Below, piece after piece: positions 1-10,988 of a stretch of 64,000 bases of DNA. Position numbers and translations under genes: made by a program. Within the stretch, counting starts at the first letter, position 1. Every line of letters begins with the position of its first letter. Location: contig NZ_BMEQ01000001.1 of NCBI RefSeq assembly GCF_014636775.1, forward strand, positions 62,001 to 126,000, read 5' to 3'. This DNA comes from Kocuria dechangensis (GTDB lineage Bacteria > Actinomycetota > Actinomycetes > Actinomycetales > Micrococcaceae). The notes under the pieces were generated by a model. It saw only the letters and a program-made list of their open reading frames with translations, searched no databases and was not told the DNA's origin.

Positions 1-27
1 CCGGAGCAGTCCGTCCGGGACCACGGG

Positions 28-285
28 TCAGACCCGGCGGCGGCGCAGCACGGAACGGACGAGGTACGCGCCGAAGAGCAGGAACGAGACCGGCAGCGCG
101 AACCAGGGGATGACCGTGAAGCCGTCCCACGGGTCGACCCCCGCCCACTTCAGCACCAGCAGCAGCACCAGGGAGAGCGCGCAGACCAGGCCGAGCACGA
201 CTGCGGCGGCGCTCAGGAGGTCGATCCCGGAACGGGGGGCGGGGCGGTCCCCCGGCACGGCGGGTCGGTCGTCGAGTGCAGGCAT
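28..285 (-). CDS. small two-helix membrane protein
   Basis: An 85-residue protein whose function I do not recognise. After a polar N-terminus rich in Asp, Pro and Arg (about residues 1-20) there are two hydrophobic helices (about 22-46 and 57-78) joined by a short loop containing DPWDG, and it ends in a run of four arginines, as expected for a positive-inside membrane protein. The ATG at 285 is chosen over the longer upstream reading frame because a -10-like TACTTT (297-292) sits six bases before it, which would give a leaderless transcript. The gene is divergent from the cold-shock gene. The upstream extension in this frame is the shadow of that gene. Confidence 0.6.
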   Translation of the reverse strand: MPALDDRPAVPGDRPAPRSGIDLLSAAAVVLGLVCALSLVLLLVLKWAGVDPWDGFTVIPWFALPVSFLLFGAYLVRSVLRRRRV

Positions 286-291
286 GCCTCC

Positions 292-297
292 AAAGTA
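292..297 (-). promoter_or_regulatory. -10 box of a leaderless promoter
   Basis: TACTTT on the minus strand, separated by six bases (GGAGGC) from the ATG at 285. The spacing puts the transcription start at or next to the start codon. No clear -35 box is visible. Confidence 0.4.
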
Positions 298-374
298 CCA
301 AGCGGGACGGACGGGCGCGCACCTGGACCGCGGCCACGGGCCCCGGGCGGGACGGGCCGGGCGGGCGGACGGGA

Positions 375-380
375 TAGAAT
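375..380 (+). promoter_or_regulatory. -10 box, cold-shock gene with a long leader
   Basis: TAGAAT matches the TANNNT actinobacterial -10 pattern. Transcription would begin near 387, leaving a leader of about 115 nt before the GTG at 502. Long structured leaders are known for cold-shock genes, where they control translation by temperature. The start site is inferred. Confidence 0.4.
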
Positions 381-501
381 GGGAGGTTCCATCGGTGGCC
401 CGGCGGCGAGAGCGCGGGCCGCCCTTCCACGGGGTGCGACGACGCGCCCCGTGACGCACACGAGGACGTACGTCCATGCACACGAGAACGAGGGAGACAG
501 C

Positions 502-885
502 GTGCCCACCGGCAAGGTCAAGTGGTTCGATTCCAAGAAGGGCTTCGGGTTCGTGGCGACCGACGACGGGCAGGAGGTCTTCCTGCCCTCCTCCGCGCTG
601 CCCTCCGGCGTCACCACGGTGAAGCCCGGCACGCGCATGGAGTTCGGCGTGGCCGAGGGACGCCGCGGGGCCCAGGCGCTGTCCGCGAGGATCCTGGAGA
701 AGGCCCCGTCCATCGCCAAGAACGTCCGCAAGCCGGCCGAGGAGATGGCGGTGATCACCGAGGATCTCATCAAGCTGCTCGACGGCATGTCCAACGACCT
801 GCACCGCGGCCGGTACCCCGACTCCGCGCACGGGAGGAAGATCGCCGCGATCCTCCGCACCGTCGCCGACAACCTGGACGTCTGA
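502..885 (+). CDS. cold-shock-domain protein with C-terminal extension
   Basis: A 127-residue protein. Residues 1-65 form a cold-shock domain with RNP1-like KKGFGFV preceded by the GKVKWFD strand typical of CspA/CspB, which binds single-stranded RNA and DNA in the cytoplasm. Residues 66-127 are a helical extension found in some actinobacterial cold-shock proteins; its role is unknown to me. The GTG at 502 is chosen because GAGGGAG lies just upstream and the product begins with the conserved MPTGKVKWF. It may be cotranscribed with the DUF3027 gene 52 bases downstream. It differs from the short CspA-type protein at 55448 in its tail and in its less canonical second RNP motif (EVFLPSS). Confidence 0.88.
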   Translation: MPTGKVKWFDSKKGFGFVATDDGQEVFLPSSALPSGVTTVKPGTRMEFGVAEGRRGAQALSARILEKAPSIAKNVRKPAEEMAVITEDLIKLLDGMSNDLHRGRYPDSAHGRKIAAILRTVADNLDV

Positions 886-937
886 GCGCCCACGGCACCA
901 CCACCCGCTTCACGCACCACCCCGAGGGAGACGAGCA

Positions 938-1558
938 GTGACCCAGGAGACCGAGCAGGACGCGCCCGCCGAGACCGAGCCGCAGGAGCAGGACCGCTCC
1001 CTGCCCGCCCGGGCGGTCCGGCGCCGCCGCGCCCCCAAGCAGGACCCGCTCCTCGTGGCGGACGTCGCCACCGCCCGCACCGCCGTGGAGGAGATCGCAC
1101 AGCCCGGCCACATCGGGGAGGGCCACCGTGTGGAGGTGGAGGAGGACCGGCTGGTCATCCACCTCTTCGAGTGCACCCTGCCCGGCTACCGCGGCTGGAA
1201 CTGGTTCGCCAGCCTCGCCCGGGCCCCCCGCAGCAAGACGGTGACGGTGTGCGAGGTCGGGCTCCTGCCGGGCGAGGACGCCCTGCTGGCGCCCGAGTGG
1301 GTGCCGTGGTCGGACCGGGTGAGCGCCGAGGAGAAGGCCCAGGAGGAGCAGGACCGGGAGGACGCCGACGAGCAGGACACCGACCAGCCCGGCGCCGACG
1401 AGCAGGAGGCCGACCAGCGGGACGCCGACCAGCCCGGCGCGGAGCCGCTCGCCGCCCAGGACGCCACCGCCCAGGACGCCACCGCCCAGGAGGAGTCCCG
1501 GCAGGAGGAGCCCGAGCAGGAGGAGCCCGCCGGCGGCCCGGAGGGCGAGCGCTCCTGA
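938..1558 (+). CDS. DUF3027 family protein with acidic repeat tail
   Basis: A 206-residue actinobacterial protein. The central part (about residues 35-130) has the DUF3027 features: the ARTAVEEIA helix, the [15 protein letters not shown] segment and the [19 protein letters not shown] segment. The molecular function is not known. The last 70 residues are low complexity, rich in Glu, Asp, Gln and Ala, built from repeats of the DEQ.AD type and two copies of AQDAT. The GTG at 938 has a GAGGGAG Shine-Dalgarno sequence eight bases upstream. It follows the cold-shock gene closely and probably shares its transcript. Confidence 0.82.
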   Translation: MTQETEQDAPAETEPQEQDRSLPARAVRRRRAPKQDPLLVADVATARTAVEEIAQPGHIGEGHRVEVEEDRLVIHLFECTLPGYRGWNWFASLARAPRSKTVTVCEVGLLPGEDALLAPEWVPWSDRVSAEEKAQEEQDREDADEQDTDQPGADEQEADQRDADQPGAEPLAAQDATAQDATAQEESRQEEPEQEEPAGGPEGERS

Positions 1559-1611
1559 GCCCCGCGCCGACCCGGGCGGGGACGGACGGTGCCTCCCTGC
1601 CCCCGGGCGGG

Positions 1612-5015
<3,404 letters not shown>

Positions 5016-5212
5016 TCACAGGTTCCATGCGCACAGCCCGGGCTGCGCCGCGTCCGGCTCCGGGTGAAACAGCAGGTCGGGCCCGGGATCCCGGGCGGAA
5101 CAGCCTCTCTCCACAGGCTCGCGGAGCTGGCGGTTTGAGACGCGCGTCACCCCTGGAAGGGACAGATCCGGTAGTGGAGCGTTTCCGATCCGTGATCGGC
5201 CGTGATCAAAAC

Positions 5213-5242
5213 GTGACACTTCCGTAATCGATCATGTACTGT
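5213..5242 (+). promoter_or_regulatory. promoter of the riboswitch-controlled cell-wall hydrolase gene
   Basis: -35 GTGACA (5213-5218), an 18-base spacer and -10 TACTGT (5237-5242). Upstream lie two copies of CGTGATC (5191 and 5201), and a third variant forms the -35 itself; the spacing of 10 and 11 bases puts them on one face of the helix, so they may bind a regulator. Transcription would start near 5249, just before the riboswitch. Confidence 0.5.
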
Positions 5243-5309
5243 TCAACGCGTGCTGATCACTGGTCGGATCGGCTCCCTCGCGCACATCGCCGAATTCTGC
5301 CGGTGCTCG

Positions 5310-5456
5310 GGGTCCGAAACACAGAAACTGCTTGGCAGAAGCGGGGGAACCACATCCGGCCCTGGCATCCAGGGCCTTGGGGTTAAGTCGTCAGAGCGCG
5401 TGCGCTCTGCGGCCGGGTGTCTCCCACCCGAATCCGACAGCTCACCTCGTAGGCAA
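5310..5456 (+). promoter_or_regulatory. c-di-AMP riboswitch (ydaO/yuaA class)
   Basis: The conserved blocks of the ydaO aptamer appear in order: GCGGGGGAACC (5341-5351), GGGGTTAAG (about 5390), a GGGTGTCTCCCACCC hairpin region, and the highly diagnostic CCGAATCCGACAGCTCACC (5428-5446) followed by TCGTAGGC. In actinobacteria this riboswitch commonly precedes cell-wall remodelling genes such as rpf and NlpC/P60 genes, and high c-di-AMP turns expression off. The Shine-Dalgarno AGGGAGG follows directly at 5457. The outer ends of the aptamer are estimated. Confidence 0.85.
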
Positions 5457-5474
5457 AGGGAGGAACACACACCC

Positions 5475-6185
5475 ATGGTTTTCACCAAGCAGAACTCTGC
5501 CCGCCACCGCGCCGCTGTCCAGTCCCACGCCGTGCGCAACACCACCATCGCGGCTGCCGCTGCCGGCGCCGCCGTGATCGGCTCCGTGGCTCCGGCCCAG
5601 GCGTACGCCGAGGCCCCCGTCCTCTCCGGCGCCTCCTACTCCGCTCCGGCCGCCTCCGCGGTTGCGTCCTACACCTCGTACACCTACGAGGCCCCCGTGG
5701 CCCAGCCGGCCGCCGCGACGCAGTCCTTCCAGGCCCCGGCCGTCGAGCAGGCCCCGGCCGTCGAGCAGGCTCCGGCCGTCCAGCAGGCCCCGGCCGCGCA
5801 GACCGCCTCGACCTCGAGCGTCTCCACCCAGTCGGTCTCCACCGCCTCGGTGTCCTCCGGCGGAATCGTCGGCACCGCCATGCAGGGCGTCGGCGGCGGC
5901 TACGTCTGGGGCGGCACCGCCTTCGGCGCGTGGGACTGCTCCGGCTTCACCCAGTGGGTCTTCGCCCAGAACGGCATCGACCTGCCCCGCACCACCTGGT
6001 CCCAGTTCGCGGCCGGCACCCCCACCTCGACCCCGCAGCCCGGTGACCTGGTGTCCCAGAACGGCGGCAACCACGTGGGCATCTACCTCGGCGGCGGCAA
6101 GATGATCTCCGCGCTGAACCCCTCGCAGGGCACGCAGGTCCACGACGTCAGCGTGATGCCCGTGGACGGCTACTACACCTTCTGA
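5475..6185 (+). CDS. secreted NlpC/P60 peptidoglycan hydrolase
   Basis: A 236-residue exported protein that probably cleaves peptide stems of peptidoglycan (D,L-endopeptidase type). A signal peptide runs through the Ala-rich helix (about 20-43) and ends at AQA/YAEA. A Ser/Ala/Pro-rich linker (45-128) contains three copies of VEQAPA/VQQAPA. The C-terminal NlpC/P60 domain (129-236) has the catalytic cysteine in DCSGF (C155) and the histidine in NHVGIYLGG (H200); the third polar residue is not obvious. The ATG at 5475 follows AGGGAGG and the c-di-AMP riboswitch, so synthesis is probably tied to c-di-AMP and turgor. Two hairpins follow the stop. Confidence 0.9.
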   Translation: MVFTKQNSARHRAAVQSHAVRNTTIAAAAAGAAVIGSVAPAQAYAEAPVLSGASYSAPAASAVASYTSYTYEAPVAQPAAATQSFQAPAVEQAPAVEQAPAVQQAPAAQTASTSSVSTQSVSTASVSSGGIVGTAMQGVGGGYVWGGTAFGAWDCSGFTQWVFAQNGIDLPRTTWSQFAAGTPTSTPQPGDLVSQNGGNHVGIYLGGGKMISALNPSQGTQVHDVSVMPVDGYYTF

Positions 6186-6214
6186 GCCGTACCCGCTGAT
6201 CCGGCCACTCCGCT

Positions 6215-6257
6215 CGCGGACGACCACCGTCGTCCGCGGGCGGTCTCCGGACCGCCC
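6215..6257 (+). terminator. two back-to-back hairpins
   Basis: CGCGGACGAC/GTCGTCCGCG (6215-6224 with 6229-6238, loop CACC) is a perfect 10-bp stem. It is followed immediately by GGGCGGTC/GACCGCCC (6238-6245 with 6250-6257, loop TCCG). They probably terminate the riboswitch-controlled transcript. No T-tract is present. Confidence 0.6.
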
Positions 6258-6469
6258 GGCGGTCCCCTCTCCGCCCGCTCCCACGGGAGCGGCGCCGTCC
6301 GTTCGGACGCCCTTTCACTCCTGCTCCGCTCGCCTGCCGCGGCCCTCGTTCCTGATCCGGGAACCTCGCCCCGCCGGACACCGGACCACCCCGTGCCTCC
6401 GCCCGGGGTGGTTCCTGCTGTGTCCGCGGCGTCCCCGCCCGGCCCTCCAGAAAGTCTTCTCCCACTCTC

Positions 6470-7504
6470 ATGACTCGTGACCTGAGCTCCTCGAACGGCA
6501 TCGGCTCCCTCTTCTCCGGCAAGGCCCGCACCGTCGCCGCCGTCGCCGCCTTCTCCGGCCTGGCCCTCGCCACCACCGTGTCCGTCCAGGCCACCCCCGG
6601 CCAGGACGGGACCGCAGCCGACGCCCCGCTCTCCGCCGTCGCGGCCGCCACGCCGGCCGCCGCCCCGGCCGTCTCCCTCGAGCCGGTGGCCCACGTGACG
6701 AAGGCCGAGAAGGCCGACGAGCCCGAGCGGGCCGCGAAGTCCGCCGATGAGAAGGCCGAGGAGAAGAAGGTCCCCGCGGCCGAGCAGGCGCCGGCTCCCG
6801 CCCCGGCTGCCGCCCCCGCGGTGGAGGCCCCGGCTCCCGTGGCCGCCCCCGTGGTGGAGGCCCCGAAGCCGGTGGCTGCTCCCGCCGTCCAGGCGCCGAA
6901 GCCGGCCGCCCCTGCGGTGGAAGCCCCCAAACCCGTGGCTGCTCCCGCCGTCCAGGCGCCGAAGCCGGCCGCCCCTGCGGTGGAGGCACCCAAGCCCGTG
7001 GCTGCTCCCGTGGTCCAGGCCCCGAAGCCCGCCGCGGCGCCGAAGCCCGTGGCTGCTCCCGCGGTCCAGGCGCCGAAGCCCGCCGCGGCGCCGAAGCCCG
7101 TGGCTGCTCCCGTGGTCCAGGCGCCGAAGCCCGCCGCGGCCCCCGCCACCACGGTCACCCCCCAGTCCTCCTCCTCCGGCAAGGGCGCCACCATCGCGTC
7201 CGCGGCCCAGGGCCAGCTCGGCGTCAGCCAGGACTGCACCGCCCTGGTCACCAACGCCCTGCGCGCCGCCGGCATCAACCACCACGGCTGGCCGGCCTCC
7301 TACCTCGGCCTCGGCACCCGCGTCTCCGCGGCGCAGGCCCAGCCCGGCGACATCGTCTACTACGCCAACGGCGGCTCCGGCTTCGCCCACATCGCGATCT
7401 ACATCGGCGGCGGCAAGGCCGTGCACGGCGGCTGGAACGGCAACCAGACGACCATCGCGAGCGTCAACGTGGGCTCCGGCCCCGTCTACGTCCGCGTGGC
7501 CTGA
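6470..7504 (+). CDS. secreted NlpC/P60-like protein with Pro-Ala repeat stalk
   Basis: A 344-residue exported protein. A signal-like helix (about 20-42) is followed by a charged segment (Lys/Glu, 75-105), then a long stalk of Ala/Pro/Val/Lys repeats (about 105-225) of the VEAPKPVAAP and VQAPKPAA type, and a C-terminal hydrolase domain (230-344). The putative catalytic cysteine is in QDCTALV (C256), with histidines in FAHIAIYIGG (H307) and KAVHGGW (H319). The stalk should span the cell wall. It lies in the same orientation as the previous hydrolase but after two hairpins, and I see no riboswitch of its own. The start ATG at 6470 has only a weak AGAAAG upstream. Confidence 0.82.
   Translation: MTRDLSSSNGIGSLFSGKARTVAAVAAFSGLALATTVSVQATPGQDGTAADAPLSAVAAATPAAAPAVSLEPVAHVTKAEKADEPERAAKSADEKAEEKKVPAAEQAPAPAPAAAPAVEAPAPVAAPVVEAPKPVAAPAVQAPKPAAPAVEAPKPVAAPAVQAPKPAAPAVEAPKPVAAPVVQAPKPAAAPKPVAAPAVQAPKPAAAPKPVAAPVVQAPKPAAAPATTVTPQSSSSGKGATIASAAQGQLGVSQDCTALVTNALRAAGINHHGWPASYLGLGTRVSAAQAQPGDIVYYANGGSGFAHIAIYIGGGKAVHGGWNGNQTTIASVNVGSGPVYVRVA
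6860..7147 (+). repeat. in-gene tandem repeats encoding the Pro-Ala stalk
   Basis: Two near-identical copies of a 66-base unit and then shorter 48-base copies, all centred on GTGGCTGCTCCC and GTCCAGGCGCCGAAGCC. They encode (V/A)VQAPKPAA and VAAP units. Almost perfect DNA identity between copies suggests recent expansion and likely length variation among strains. Confidence 0.8.
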
Positions 7505-7613
7505 GCCCGAACGGGCACCACAGACTCCGGGTGCGCGGAACCTGTTCGACCAGACGGGTTCCGCGCACCCGGCATGCGTTCCGCCTGCGGGACCGGCACC
7601 GCACGGGCCCCGA

Positions 7614-7619
7614 TAGACT
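7614..7619 (+). promoter_or_regulatory. -10 box of a leaderless promoter
   Basis: TAGACT followed by exactly six bases and the ATG at 7626. Transcription should start at the start codon. Confidence 0.5.
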
Positions 7620-7625
7620 GGGGCC

Positions 7626-7892
7626 ATGCCCACCGACTACAGCCGCACCGCCCGGACGAGCCTCGACCGCGAGTACGCCTACATGGCCTACGGGATGCTC
7701 GGCGGAGCCGTCCCGGGGATCGTGGTCGGCTTCGTCGTCGCGGCGTTCGTCGGGCACGCCGCCATGTGGCTGTCCGTCTTCGGCGGCATCGGCATCGTGC
7801 TGGGGCTGATCACCGGCATCCTGCTCCACCGGGCGCGCCGCTCCCGCGAGGCGCCCGCCGAGCCGCGGGAGCCCGGCGCAGCGCCGGAATGA
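7626..7892 (+). CDS. small two-helix membrane protein
   Basis: An 88-residue protein with no recognised family. A polar N-terminus (1-20) precedes two hydrophobic segments (about 21-43 and 45-66) rich in Gly and Val, then a basic and Pro-rich cytoplasmic tail ending in EPGAAPE. The start is fixed by the leaderless promoter at 7614. The last 83 bases overlap the 3' end of the convergent DUF4031-HD-NUDIX gene; both frames look coding up to their stops, so this seems a real tail-to-tail overlap. Confidence 0.65.
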   Translation: MPTDYSRTARTSLDREYAYMAYGMLGGAVPGIVVGFVVAAFVGHAAMWLSVFGGIGIVLGLITGILLHRARRSREAPAEPREPGAAPE

Positions 7893-9189
7893 CGTGGTCC
7901 CGCAGCAGCGGGGCCAGATCATCCGGCAGCACGGAGCGCCCGCAGTCCTCGAGGGGCTGCCAGCGCAGCTCCTCGATCTCCGCGAGCGGGGCGGGCTCTC
8001 CGGTCAGCGGCGCGGTGAACACCGTGCAGCGCACCCAGGTGGCCGCCTCGTTCGCCGCCGGGGCGACGAACTCGCCCAGCAGCGCCAGCTGCTCCGGGCC
8101 CACCCGCAGCCCCACCTCCTCCGCGGTCTCCCGCACGGCGGCCTCCCGCGGCGTCTCGCCGGGGTCCAGCTTGCCGCCCACCAGCATGAAGCTCCCGGTG
8201 CCGCGCTTGCGCACCGTCAGCACGGCTCCGTCGTCGTCGCACAGGCACACGGCGGTGATCACGAGGACCTCCACGTCCCGCGGGACGCCGGCCGGCGCCG
8301 CCCGCAGCCGCCCGATCTCGTCCTGGAGGTTCCTGGCGGCCCGGGCACCCCACAGCCGCTGGGCGGCGGGGGTGCGGAACAGCGGCTGGTGCTGCCACAG
8401 CCCCTCGAGCACGCGCAGCCGTCCCGCGGCGAACTGCTCGTCCGGGACGTGGGCGTACTCCCGGCGCACGCCGGCGGTGTAGGAGGCGTACCGCGCCGGG
8501 TCCGCACCGAGCACCGACAGGTCGGCGTCGACGAGCAGGGCGCCCGCCCGGTCCTCCGCGGCGACGGCGTGGTCGACGGTCAGCAGCACCAGGCGCTCGA
8601 CCTCGTCCACGACGGCCGCGGGGAACCCCGCCGCGCCGAGCCGTTCGCGGGCCAGCGCCGCCGACGCGTGCTCGTCCTCCCCGGGGACGCCGCGGTGCAC
8701 CGCGTCGTGGAACCACGCCGCGAGCACCGGCTCGTCGGGCGCCCCGTGGGGGAGCCCGGTCTCGGGGGCCAGACGGTCGAGGGCCTCCAGGACCGCGAGC
8801 AGGTGGGAGAGCCCGTGGTAGTGCCGGTGCGCCTCGCCCCAGCGCTCCACCAGCTCCTCCCCCAGCTCCGCGTGCGCCGGGAAGCGCGCGTCCCACCGCC
8901 GCCGCAGGGCGCCCGCGAGCTTCTCCGGCCGGGAGCGGGCCGGGACGCGCAGCCCGCTGCGCAGCAGCACCCGCGTCAGCTCCCGCCCGTCCACCGGCAC
9001 CGCGCCGGCGGCCACGGCGTCGTCGTACAGGCTCGCGCGCACGTCGTAGTGGTCCTCGTCGAACGCCCGGCGGGGCACCCCGAGGCGGTCGGCGAACGCG
9101 TGGAGCTCGGCGTAGGAGGTGTCGGAGACGAGGTGCGAGAACTGCGTGCCGTGGGCGGGCCACAGCGGGGGATCGATGTAGACGGGCAT
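7810..9189 (-). CDS. DUF4031-HD-NUDIX three-domain fusion protein
   Basis: A 459-residue cytoplasmic protein with three parts. Residues 1-85 are a DUF4031 domain (starts MPVYIDPPLW, with FDEDHYDV near 45). Residues 100-290 are a predicted HD-type metal phosphohydrolase with HYHGLSH (H125, H129) and FHD (H161, D162). Residues 305-445 are a NUDIX hydrolase whose box G339-x5-E345-x7-RET-AEE-VGL is complete. The two hydrolase domains suggest cleanup of nucleotide or nucleotide-sugar substrates, which is an inference. A -10 TAGGAT lies seven bases before the ATG, so the mRNA is likely leaderless. The gene is divergent from the tRNA. Confidence 0.85.
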   Translation of the reverse strand: MPVYIDPPLWPAHGTQFSHLVSDTSYAELHAFADRLGVPRRAFDEDHYDVRASLYDDAVAAGAVPVDGRELTRVLLRSGLRVPARSRPEKLAGALRRRWDARFPAHAELGEELVERWGEAHRHYHGLSHLLAVLEALDRLAPETGLPHGAPDEPVLAAWFHDAVHRGVPGEDEHASAALARERLGAAGFPAAVVDEVERLVLLTVDHAVAAEDRAGALLVDADLSVLGADPARYASYTAGVRREYAHVPDEQFAAGRLRVLEGLWQHQPLFRTPAAQRLWGARAARNLQDEIGRLRAAPAGVPRDVEVLVITAVCLCDDDGAVLTVRKRGTGSFMLVGGKLDPGETPREAAVRETAEEVGLRVGPEQLALLGEFVAPAANEAATWVRCTVFTAPLTGEPAPLAEIEELRWQPLEDCGRSVLPDDLAPLLRDHVIPALRRAPAARRAPRGSGAPGGAGCR

Positions 9190-9196
9190 GCGACCG

Positions 9197-9202
9197 ATCC
9201 TA
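9197..9202 (-). promoter_or_regulatory. -10 box of a leaderless promoter
   Basis: TAGGAT on the minus strand, seven bases before the ATG at 9189. It is divergent from the tRNA promoter 35 bases away. Confidence 0.45.
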
Positions 9203-9236
9203 GACGCGCCGGTTCGCGGGGCTCCCGGAGAGCCCC

Positions 9237-9242
9237 TAGACT
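9237..9242 (+). promoter_or_regulatory. -10 box of the tRNA-Arg promoter
   Basis: TAGACT ends nine bases before the first base of the mature tRNA, which leaves a very short 5' leader for RNase P to remove. Confidence 0.5.
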
Positions 9243-9251
9243 GATCGCGTC

Positions 9252-9324
9252 GCCCTCGTAGCTCAGGGGATAGAGCACGGCTCTCCTAAAGCCGGTGTCG
9301 TTGGTTCGAATCCAATCGGGGGCA
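9252..9324 (+). tRNA. tRNA-Arg, anticodon CCT
   Basis: The cloverleaf is complete: the acceptor GCCCTCG pairs with CGGGGGC (one G-T pair), the D-arm contains AGCTCAGGGGATAGAGC, the anticodon loop is CTCCTAA with anticodon CCT, and the T-arm contains GGTTCGAATCC. The discriminator base is A at 9324. CCA is not encoded. It reads AGG codons, which are rare at this GC content. Confidence 0.96.
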
Positions 9325-9331
9325 CGAGCGC

Positions 9332-9367
9332 ACGGACGCCCCGGACCGCACGGTCCGGGGCGTCCGT
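9332..9367 (+). terminator. terminator after tRNA-Arg
   Basis: A stem of about 16 bp: ACGGACGCCCCGGACC with GGTCCGGGGCGTCCGT, tetraloop GCAC. It begins seven bases after the tRNA and also faces the convergent membrane-protein gene, so it may work in both directions. Confidence 0.75.
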
Positions 9368-9398
9368 CGTCCGGTCGGCTCCCTGCTCCCTCCCGGCC

Positions 9399-10043
9399 TC
9401 AGCCGCGGTGCGGGTCCTCTCCGGGCTCCCGGCGCCGGAGGGCCTCGACCGCCACGCGCGCGGTCAGGACCAGCAGCAGCGCGAGCAGCACCCAGCGGGC
9501 GACCGCCAGGACGGACGCGGTGGTCACGGCCGCCGCGTCGTCGGGGGCGGCGAGCGCGGCGTCGAACGCCGTGCTGGCGGTGAGCGAGACGACCGCGAAG
9601 CCCAGCACCACCGTCGAGCGGAGCCAGCGCCGGGCGCGGGTCGTCGTGTTGACCGCGACGAAGAGCAGCCAGGCCAGGCCCACGAGCAGGGGCGCCAGCA
9701 GCCCCGAGGTCCGGTGGATCCCCTCGTACTGGGCGCGGCCCTCCTCCCCGAGAGCGGCGGAGAGCCCGCGGGCGTGGTCCTGGTCGAAGCCGAGGGGCAT
9801 CCACTCCGGCAGGGCCAGCTCGCCGGCGGCGTCCGCGCCGAACCGGGGGAGGATCCAGGCGTTGACGTAGAGCCACAGCAGCGCCGCGACGGTCATGGCC
9901 ACGCCCACGACCAGCGCCGAGCTGGAGCGGGTCGGCTCGGGGCGCAGCTGCCCGGGCCGTGCGTCGTGCAGGTGCGTCGCCCGGGGCGGGGCGGACGCCG
10001 CGCCGCCGTGCTTCCTGGCCTTCTGTGCCGGTGTCAGTCCCAT
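9399..10043 (-). CDS. four-helix membrane protein of unknown function
   Basis: A 214-residue protein. The N-terminus (1-38) is basic and polar, then hydrophobic helices lie at about 40-62, 110-132, 142-165 and 172-195. The first extracytoplasmic loop (62-108) carries acidic and aromatic residues. No family motif is recognised. The ATG at 10043 is preceded by GATAAT with a six-base gap, indicating a leaderless mRNA; the longer frame reaching 10139 is not supported by a ribosome site. It converges with tRNA-Arg and is divergent from the beta-propeller gene. Confidence 0.65.
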   Translation of the reverse strand: MGLTPAQKARKHGGAASAPPRATHLHDARPGQLRPEPTRSSSALVVGVAMTVAALLWLYVNAWILPRFGADAAGELALPEWMPLGFDQDHARGLSAALGEEGRAQYEGIHRTSGLLAPLLVGLAWLLFVAVNTTTRARRWLRSTVVLGFAVVSLTASTAFDAALAAPDDAAAVTTASVLAVARWVLLALLLVLTARVAVEALRRREPGEDPHRG

Positions 10044-10049
10044 GCCCCC

Positions 10050-10055
10050 ATTATC
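10050..10055 (-). promoter_or_regulatory. -10 box of a leaderless promoter
   Basis: GATAAT on the minus strand, six bases before the ATG at 10043; only the first base departs from the TATAAT consensus. Confidence 0.45.
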
Positions 10056-10192
10056 CGGCTGTGGGTCCCCGCCGAACATCCGGACCACGGAGTACGCTGG
10101 GACGAACCCGGGGCGGTCCGCGGACCGGCTCCAGGTCACGGCACGGTCGAGGACGACCGTGACTCGCCGAGGACGACACGGAGGTGCCCGTC

Positions 10193-10921
10193 ATGGAACT
10201 GTCCATCGGACTCCCGGACGGCCTGCTCATGCGGCTGACCGAGGGCAACGTGCTCACGCTGTTCGAGAAGGACCATGAGACGGTCCGCCGGACCGTGGAC
10301 TGCTCCGTGCTCGGCGGCGCCCCGATCGTGGACCTGGTGTGGTCGCACAAGCTCTCGGCCGTGATCGCCGCGGTGCCCTCGCTCCACAAGCTGTACCGCT
10401 GGGACCCGTACACCGACGTGCTGTACGAGTTCGCGGGGACGGGCGAGTCCGGGCGGCGGGACGGGAAGGCGGCCCAGGCGAAGTTCGCCGCCACCGTCTC
10501 CATCACCGAGGACGGCAACGGGACCCTGTGGCTCATCGACCGCGACTCGTCCTCCCTGCGCTGCATCGAGATCGACACCGACAAGCCGGACGGCGGCCCG
10601 CAGGTGTGCACCGTCGTGGGCCGCCGGGGCGCGGGCTTCGCGGACGGTCCGGCCGACGTCGCGCAGCTCGACCACCCCGAGGACCTGCAGATCCTCTACG
10701 ACGGCTCCATCGTGATCGCGGACACCGGCAACGACGCCATCCGCCACCTCGATCCCGGCAGCCGGGAGCTGGAGACCGTCTACGGCGGCCACGACGCCGA
10801 CGCGGTGGAGTTCGACGACGACATCCGGCTCAAGCGGCCGGTGCGGGTCACGGTGGCCGACTCCGAGCTGTGGGTCGAGGACGACAACGGCCGGCACCGC
10901 CTGGAGCTGCACTTCGTCTGA
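10193..10921 (+). CDS. NHL/beta-propeller-like protein
   Basis: A 242-residue protein with repeated blades that resemble NHL or SMP-30 type propellers, such as GTGESGRRDGKAAQAKFA, GNGTLWLIDRDSSSLRCIE, DHPEDLQILYDGSIVIADTGNDAIRHLD and VTVADSELWVED. The pairing of FADGPADVAQLDHPEDL with IADTGNDAIR is the usual NHL blade pattern. No signal peptide is present, so it is cytoplasmic. Only about three to four blades are visible, fewer than a closed six-bladed propeller. The ATG at 10193 has a good GGAGG eight bases upstream; a GTG at 10184 overlaps that ribosome site and is less likely. Binding partner and function are unknown. Confidence 0.6.
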   Translation: MELSIGLPDGLLMRLTEGNVLTLFEKDHETVRRTVDCSVLGGAPIVDLVWSHKLSAVIAAVPSLHKLYRWDPYTDVLYEFAGTGESGRRDGKAAQAKFAATVSITEDGNGTLWLIDRDSSSLRCIEIDTDKPDGGPQVCTVVGRRGAGFADGPADVAQLDHPEDLQILYDGSIVIADTGNDAIRHLDPGSRELETVYGGHDADAVEFDDDIRLKRPVRVTVADSELWVEDDNGRHRLELHFV

Positions 10922-10972
10922 GCCCCGGTCCCGGCCCGTCCGCGGGGCCCCGCCGGTGTCCCCGACCCTCGG

Positions 10973-10978
10973 TAGACT
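10973..10978 (+). promoter_or_regulatory. -10 box of pcrA, very short leader
   Basis: TAGACT lies ten bases before the ATG at 10989. The transcript would have a leader of only a few bases and no Shine-Dalgarno sequence. Confidence 0.5.
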
Positions 10979-10988
10979 GGACGGCACG

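Noticed and set aside
1318-1558. Tandem repeat array in the DUF3027 gene as a CRISPR or regulatory repeat
   Set aside because: It is a coding, acidic low-complexity tail in frame with the gene.
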